Shown: positions 63,937 to 64,000 of the stretch, one piece after another | How positions within the stretch are numbered: the first letter of the stretch is position 1 | Layout of the letters: every line of letters begins with the position of its first letter | NCBI GenBank assembly: GCA_963783195.1 | Contig: CAWAMV010000001.1 | Span: 1 to 64,000 of the forward strand | Origin: Croceibacterium_B sp963783195 | GTDB lineage: Bacteria > Pseudomonadota > Alphaproteobacteria > Sphingomonadales > Sphingomonadaceae | Reading direction: 5' to 3' | DNA: 64,000 nucleotides | The notes under the pieces: generated by a model | Databases searched by the model: none | Seen by the model: only the letters and a program-made list of their open reading frames with translations | What the model was told of the DNA's origin: nothing | Translations under genes and position numbers: made by a program

Positions 63937-64000
63937 TCGACCGAGAGACCGAGAAAGCATCTCGCTCGCCGCTGGCGCAGTGGCAGAACCTCATGGCCGC
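63937..64000 (+). pseudogene. IS6-family transposase, divergent 3' remnant
   Basis: VDRETEKASRSPLAQWQNLM at the end of the window aligns with the IS-A transposase end (DRETYKARRSAALAEWQNLM), without a stop before the edge. More diverged than other copies. Confidence 0.6.

Noticed and set aside
1..64000. tRNA, rRNA, replication origin or phage integrase genes
   Set aside because: None could be recognised; no att-like repeats next to a tRNA were seen.

Overview
The window looks like an accessory region of a GC-rich alphaproteobacterium, most likely a sphingomonad (Novosphingobium/Sphingobium/Sphingomonas type). Reasons: large TonB-dependent receptors next to catabolic genes, carotenoid-oxygenase-type dioxygenases, SnoaL/DUF3237 helper proteins, spinster-type MFS carriers, winged-helix/TPR regulators, and many IS6-family copies. 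Whether it is chromosome or plasmid cannot be told; no replication origin, tRNA, rRNA or CRISPR array was seen.

Region 1 (about 1.2-32.1 kb) is a dense catabolic cluster. It holds a decayed Rieske oxygenase, two DUF3237 proteins, three SnoaL/NTF2-like proteins (one a tandem double domain), three MFS carriers, two TonB receptors, a CocE/NonD-type esterase, two carotenoid/lignostilbene-type dioxygenases, two GMC oxidoreductases, two aldehyde dehydrogenases, two FAD monooxygenases, a MarR regulator and a LysR regulator. Stop/start overlaps define compact operons. A short palindrome (TGAYNNRTCA) recurs in five intergenic regions of this block, once in front of each transcription unit or divergent pair, which suggests one MarR-controlled regulon. 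A second LysR-centred module (25.2-32.1 kb) carries its own ATTNG-N5-CTAAT sites. The gene content suggests uptake, ester hydrolysis, C=C cleavage to aldehydes, aldehyde oxidation and ring attack on a plant-type aromatic, stilbenoid or apocarotenoid. The substrate is not known and this is the best candidate for an undescribed system.

Region 2 (32.1-46.2 kb) is a mobile-element graveyard. It contains many same-orientation copies and left-end stubs of one IS6-family element (called IS-A here, ends GGCACTGTCAG...CTGACAGCACC), a second IS6-family type (IS-B), an IS110/IS1111-type element with a candidate guide-RNA region, an IS5/IS427-type element nested in IS-A with a CTAG target duplication, and an IS21-like end. 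Small cargo genes, two paralogous secreted TonB-C-like proteins and a winged-helix/TPR regulator lie between them.

Region 3 (46.3-53.0 kb) has two surface-protein/regulator pairs. A YadA-like trimeric adhesin and a TbpB-like lipoprotein are each divergent from a winged-helix/TPR regulator.

Region 4 (53-64 kb) has IS110 and IS-A debris, a leftward operon of universal stress protein, cation P-type ATPase and Zn-alcohol dehydrogenase, small unknown genes, an HNH nuclease plus GreB-like pair, an IS3 fragment, and a PAS-GGDEF-EAL protein.

Many genes carry single-base indels while their protein sequence is otherwise intact, especially at 1.2-2.8 kb and 21.5-25.2 kb. This may be sequencing error rather than true decay, so 'pseudogene' calls there are provisional.
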